A DNA stretch of 64,000 nt, taken from the NCBI GenBank assembly GCA_963712655.1, contig CAVQIT010000004.1, positions 124,001 through 188,000 of the forward strand, read 5' to 3'. The notes under the pieces were generated by a model that did no database searches, was not told the origin of the DNA, and worked only from the letters and a program-made list of their open reading frames with translations. Source of the DNA: Pollutimonas sp963712655. GTDB taxonomy: Bacteria; Pseudomonadota; Gammaproteobacteria; Burkholderiales; Burkholderiaceae_B. Shown here in pieces: positions 62,901 through 64,000 of this stretch (the first letter of the stretch is position 1; each line of letters opens with the position of its first letter). Made by a program: the position numbers and the translations under genes.

Positions 62901-63591
62901 TTTGAACGGCAAGGATCGCGGCCTGTCGCTGGACGCGCAGGCGCAAATCGGCGATTTGGGGGCTTACCTGGACCAGATAGGCATGACGGGCGTCATGAAA
63001 GCGGGCAAAGGCACGATAAAGGGCCAGTTCGAATGGCGCAATATGCCCTGGGAGACCAGCAAATCAGACTTGAACGGCAAGGTAGATCTGGATCTCGAAA
63101 AGGGCCGCTTCAGTAAGGTCAATTCGCGTTCCGCGCGCCTGCTTGAACTGTTGTCTCTGCAATCGATACAAAGGCTGGCCAGGCTGGACTTCGATGCGGC
63201 GGGACTGGCCAAAGAAGGGTTTCCCTACGACAAGTTGCGCGGCGCCTTGGTGCTTGATAACGGTGTGATGCATGCCGATGATTATCGGGTCGTGGGTCCT
63301 ATCGGCACCATTGTGCTTGGCGGCGATGTCGATTTGATTACCGAGAATCTGAATTTACAGGCGGTGGTGGTGCCCAGCCTGGATGTAAGCGGCGCGGCGA
63401 TCGCGGCTGGTATCGCCATCAATCCTATCGTGGGCATAGGGGCGTTTTTGACTCAATGGCTGCTGCAGGGGCCGCTGGCCAAAGCCATGACGGTTGAATA
63501 CCGGATTCATGGGGACTGGGATGATCCGCGGATCGAAGAGGTTGCCGATTTGAAAAAAAGTGCCGGCAGGCCGCTTGCGGTAGAACCGTAG
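59926..63591 (+). CDS. yhdP: YhdP-family AsmA-like envelope protein (DUF3971)
   Basis: 1221-residue very large envelope protein. One N-terminal membrane anchor (about residues 10-34, LLCKIVLIVYFLAAGAFLGV) is followed by a long periplasmic part predicted as beta-rich, AsmA-like. It has TTLRTQVSLDEVKADWNGLR near the start. The C-terminal region has NGKVDLDLEKGRFSKVNSRS, then LLELLSLQSIQRLARLDF, and AGIAINPIVGIGAFLTQWLL with LAKAMTVEYRIHGDWDDPRI. YhdP, TamB and YdbH carry phospholipids to the outer membrane in E. coli. The start is GTG 59926 and the length is close to that of E. coli YhdP. The gene after it, often tldD or a nitrilase in relatives, is not seen. Confidence 0.93.
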   Translation: MFRLSGAFLKLLCKIVLIVYFLAAGAFLGVRYWVLPNIDQWRPYIAQQLSTTLRTQVSLDEVKADWNGLRPRLDFYGVTFADRRQRKVLSLPHVQAVVSWRSLFAGTPQFTSLQASGIDISVRRDSRRRLWVLGQSFKVDSLDEQDAGAQDKLLAWLATQRRIVLDGATIRWIDEARRAPPLVLRAVTLVMHNQGGDHRFSLEAMPPAELGQSLDVRGQFQRAPTERPQGLFLQSADGQVYAHVEKMRPSGWAPWLDVPQLLESGEVSAKSWLAFKAGKLAHVTSDVTVEKGRWRLGGDARAQADFLRVYMAGSWQGVRAVFPAAQGPASGTEPAGSPSPADPPSPPVEFRLQTVRLGIQAAGIIEHPLDFDRIGAQGTVQRLPDAFLQVRAQRLNLSNGDMDASLEGSWRQGGAGSAGLVDIKGRFKRALIAAIDDYLPNSVEPAARLWMGKGLVAGQIQDANLELNGDLDYFPFAQDPSKGDFHVSGRYSGGVIDYLPPVGKELGWPRLTDMQGKVEMRRADLHVAADRAMMQPAAGLPIQLDGVTAHIPNVEQHAVLTINGLAAAKSGAFLALMTHTPLGGMLDGVFNQASADGAWEVPLSLTIPLAHSRDATVRGAIRFAGGSLRLAPRLPAFTALSGTLDFTDTGISSPGLKATLLGGPVMVAGGVGGAFKGLQLHGSAAAKALADYAGLQGMTRLQGTLPYTLTLRYPDAANFAISLESSLSGLALDLPPPLGKPAGQTMPLRVDWQQNTDGKSMGLSVALGKEMNATLLHRKNQKAGAYFYAAAVGVNQHPDILADGLNLDIHYPSVDVDSWKQIVAEFSAPLPGPAGRRPRPLLPDVRELRLQAAQAMVGGLKLDELTFTARKSQAEDWRVDVSSSQTAGTLFWREAQGRIAGRVDASFDRLSLGRDKANGDAGKDDAADSFHLDDDLDIPGVNLHVQNFRLYGRDVGKLSVAGINLARGHLWQLEKLTLAGHGMDLAGSGMWRLNGKDRGLSLDAQAQIGDLGAYLDQIGMTGVMKAGKGTIKGQFEWRNMPWETSKSDLNGKVDLDLEKGRFSKVNSRSARLLELLSLQSIQRLARLDFDAAGLAKEGFPYDKLRGALVLDNGVMHADDYRVVGPIGTIVLGGDVDLITENLNLQAVVVPSLDVSGAAIAAGIAINPIVGIGAFLTQWLLQGPLAKAMTVEYRIHGDWDDPRIEEVADLKKSAGRPLAVEP

Positions 63592-64000
63592 GCGCGCAAT
63601 CGGCTTAGGGCGAATGGCGCTTGCTTAGCGCAGTTGTGCCGGCAGGGGCGATGCCAGGATGTTGTGGCTGAGCAGGGGGAGTTTGGGTTTTGTGTTGACG
63701 GGGTTCGTATTGTCCGCGAGGCTTGAGTTGTCTGTTGGTGGTGTTCGTATTGTTTGCCGACGGGTTCACCTTGCCTGCGGTCGCTTGAGTCGTCTGCTGG
63801 CGAAATTCGTAGTGTTTACGGGTTGTGTTCGTATTTGTTGGCGATGTTCGTATTTCTAGTGCCGTCCGTCGGGGGTAAGGCCTGTGAGGTCCAGCCCGGT
63901 CGGCCGTTCAGGCGCCTGCGCGCCTGACATCGCGAGCTAATCTCGTCCGGCGGCCGCTGTCTGGTGGGGTTCTTCTTGGTCACTTCGGCGGCTCGCCTCC
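63592..64000. repeat. Gene-poor tail with a T/G-rich short repeat
   Basis: 409 bases without a supported gene. GTTCGTATT occurs at 63703, 63743, 63827 and 63846, with a variant ATTCGTAGT at 63805. GCTTGAGTTGTCTGTTGG (63721) and GCTTGAGTCGTCTGCTGG (63783) are a second repeated element, 62 bases apart. Together they look like a decayed tandem repeat of about 60 bases. Further on, TCAGGCGC / GCGCCTGA forms a hairpin near 63907-63928. Nothing else is recognised to the end of the window. Confidence 0.5.

Noticed and set aside
63659..63859. 66-codon ORF in the terminal repeat region
   Set aside because: It is made of the T/G-rich repeats and has no family likeness.

Overview
The window looks like a chromosomal segment of a betaproteobacterium of the order Burkholderiales, most likely family Alcaligenaceae (Bordetella / Achromobacter / Pusillimonas relatives). 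This rests on the gene order aroA-cmk-rpsA-ihfB-lapA-lapB-rfaE1-hldD, on moderately high GC and on Bordetella-like protein sequences recognised by eye; no database search was run. No rRNA, tRNA, CRISPR array, transposase or phage gene was recognised.

Layout. 1-5.6 kb: aroA (3' part), cmk, rpsA, ihfB, lapA, lapB and rfaE1. All except lapA are broken by frameshifts although several are essential, so this end of the sequence is probably error-rich rather than decayed. From about 5.57 kb onward the reading frames are clean. 6.2-13 kb: hldD, a ComEA-like HhH protein, cysM, mltB, a histone-deacetylase-like amidohydrolase and etfBA. 13-20 kb: an accessory catabolic cluster with a divergent LysR regulator, CaiB-type CoA transferase, crotonase, aldehyde dehydrogenase, periplasmic binding protein and 3-hydroxyisobutyrate dehydrogenase. 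It sits between etfBA and a large acyl-CoA dehydrogenase that could use that ETF. 22-22.7 kb: 1-Cys peroxiredoxin.

23.2-29.5 kb: a three-gene cyclic-di-GMP signalling module made of MHYT-GGDEF-EAL, an MHYT-PAS hybrid kinase with REC and HPt, and REC-HD-GYP. A strongly structured leader precedes it. Directly downstream lie two tandem LexA-type SOS boxes in front of an unannotated 58-residue membrane protein, followed by rplS. This SOS unit is the most interesting item in the window. 30.4-33.9 kb: NudL-like hydrolase, rsgA, M48 protease and orn.

34-43.3 kb: phenylacetate catabolism, with paaX divergent from paaABCDE-paaN-paaG-paaI-paaK, ending in a 4-base overlap with the essential acpS. 43.8-49.4 kb: nagZ, uvrC, pgsA, an MFS transporter and queF. 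49.8-56 kb: aceA (glyoxylate shunt), a LysR gene, clpB with a heat-shock type promoter, and a TctC-family binding protein. 56.1-63.6 kb: queH, glnE and yhdP. The last 400 bases hold an odd T/G-rich repeat and no supported gene.

Genes that act together: paaABCDE, paaG, paaN and paaK take phenylacetate through its CoA ester and epoxide towards central metabolism, and aceA permits growth on the acetyl-CoA released. etfBA can accept electrons from the acyl-CoA dehydrogenase. queF and queH are two steps of queuosine formation. hldD and rfaE1 make the heptose precursor of LPS. A short palindromic repeat with GCCGGATTA-type ends recurs four times, three of them between convergent gene pairs, and probably serves as a two-way terminator.
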